From contig CAJXPP010000033.1 of the NCBI GenBank assembly GCA_913058195.1, positions 1 to 13,616 on the forward strand: 13,616 nt of DNA. The letters run 5' to 3'. Both the position numbers and the translations under genes were made by a program. Under the pieces are notes generated by a model. It ran no database searches. It was not told where the DNA came from and was given only the letters and a program-made list of their open reading frames with translations. Position 1 is the stretch's first letter; every line of letters begins with the position of its first letter. Shown piece by piece: positions 13,569-13,616 of this stretch. Source of the stretch: an uncultured Gammaproteobacteria bacterium. GTDB lineage: Bacteria; Pseudomonadota; Gammaproteobacteria; Nitrosococcales; Methylophagaceae.

Positions 13569-13616
13569 CTGTCTCTTATACACATCTGACGCTGCCGACG
13601 ATCTACTCTGTGTAGA
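13569..13616 (-). other. Nextera adapter with the same i5 index (sequencing artefact)
   Basis: Bases 13569-13587 are CTGTCTCTTATACACATCT, the reverse complement of the Tn5 mosaic end. They are followed by the reverse complement of the read-1 tail (13588-13601), the index TCTACTCT (13602-13609, complement of AGAGTAGA) and GTGTAGA from the P5 arm. The arrangement is what read-through of short inserts gives, and it mirrors the left end. Confidence 0.98.

Noticed and set aside
1..13616. Matching inverted sequences at the two ends, as if terminal inverted repeats of a transposon or linear replicon
   Set aside because: They are the synthetic Nextera/P5 adapter including a sample index, not biological repeats.

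Overview
The window is a chromosomal segment of an AT-rich gammaproteobacterium, very probably marine or salt-tolerant. This rests on the Rsx/Rnf genes, an NhaD antiporter, an AroG-type DAHP synthase, an RpoH-type heat-shock promoter and gammaproteobacterial gene types throughout. I cannot name the genus. Both ends are untrimmed Illumina Nextera adapter (1-45 and 13569-13616, same i5 index on both sides). Real genomic sequence is therefore 46-13568, and the two end genes are cut by the assembly, not by biology. I see no mobile element, CRISPR array, tRNA or rRNA. No gene-free stretch exceeds 300 bases.

Layout. 46-5317 is all minus strand: rsxB (partial) and rsxA, a DAHP synthase, nhaD, then a fructosamine-kinase-family gene overlapping a low-molecular-weight phosphatase gene by one base. 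rpiA (5395-6099, plus) diverges from the kinase over a 77-base gap. A Prx5-type peroxiredoxin (minus) converges on rpiA and diverges from a Gfo/Idh/MocA oxidoreductase (plus). The oxidoreductase stop codon directly abuts that of a DUF5610 protein (minus). Next on minus come a YbhP-like endonuclease/exonuclease/phosphatase-fold gene and a CDP-alcohol phosphatidyltransferase with a 4-base ATGA overlap. The right end is a plus-strand chaperone block, htpG and hslO, then a truncated lipoprotein gene.

How the genes work together. The most coherent group is rpiA, the fructosamine/ribulosamine kinase and the LMW phosphatase. Ribose 5-phosphate glycates proteins, and bacterial kinases of this family together with LMW phosphatases are known candidates for removing such adducts, so an R5P isomerase sharing their promoter region is a sensible partner. 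The YbhP-like/CDP-alcohol phosphotransferase pair points to phospholipid metabolism. htpG has a textbook sigma-32 promoter. hslO begins immediately after the htpG terminator U-tract, so its expression may depend on terminator read-through. Rsx and NhaD both concern ion or redox energetics of the inner membrane.

Nothing here is a clear new defence or mobile system. The most interesting items are the deglycation module, the htpG-hslO junction and the YbhP-like lipid pair.
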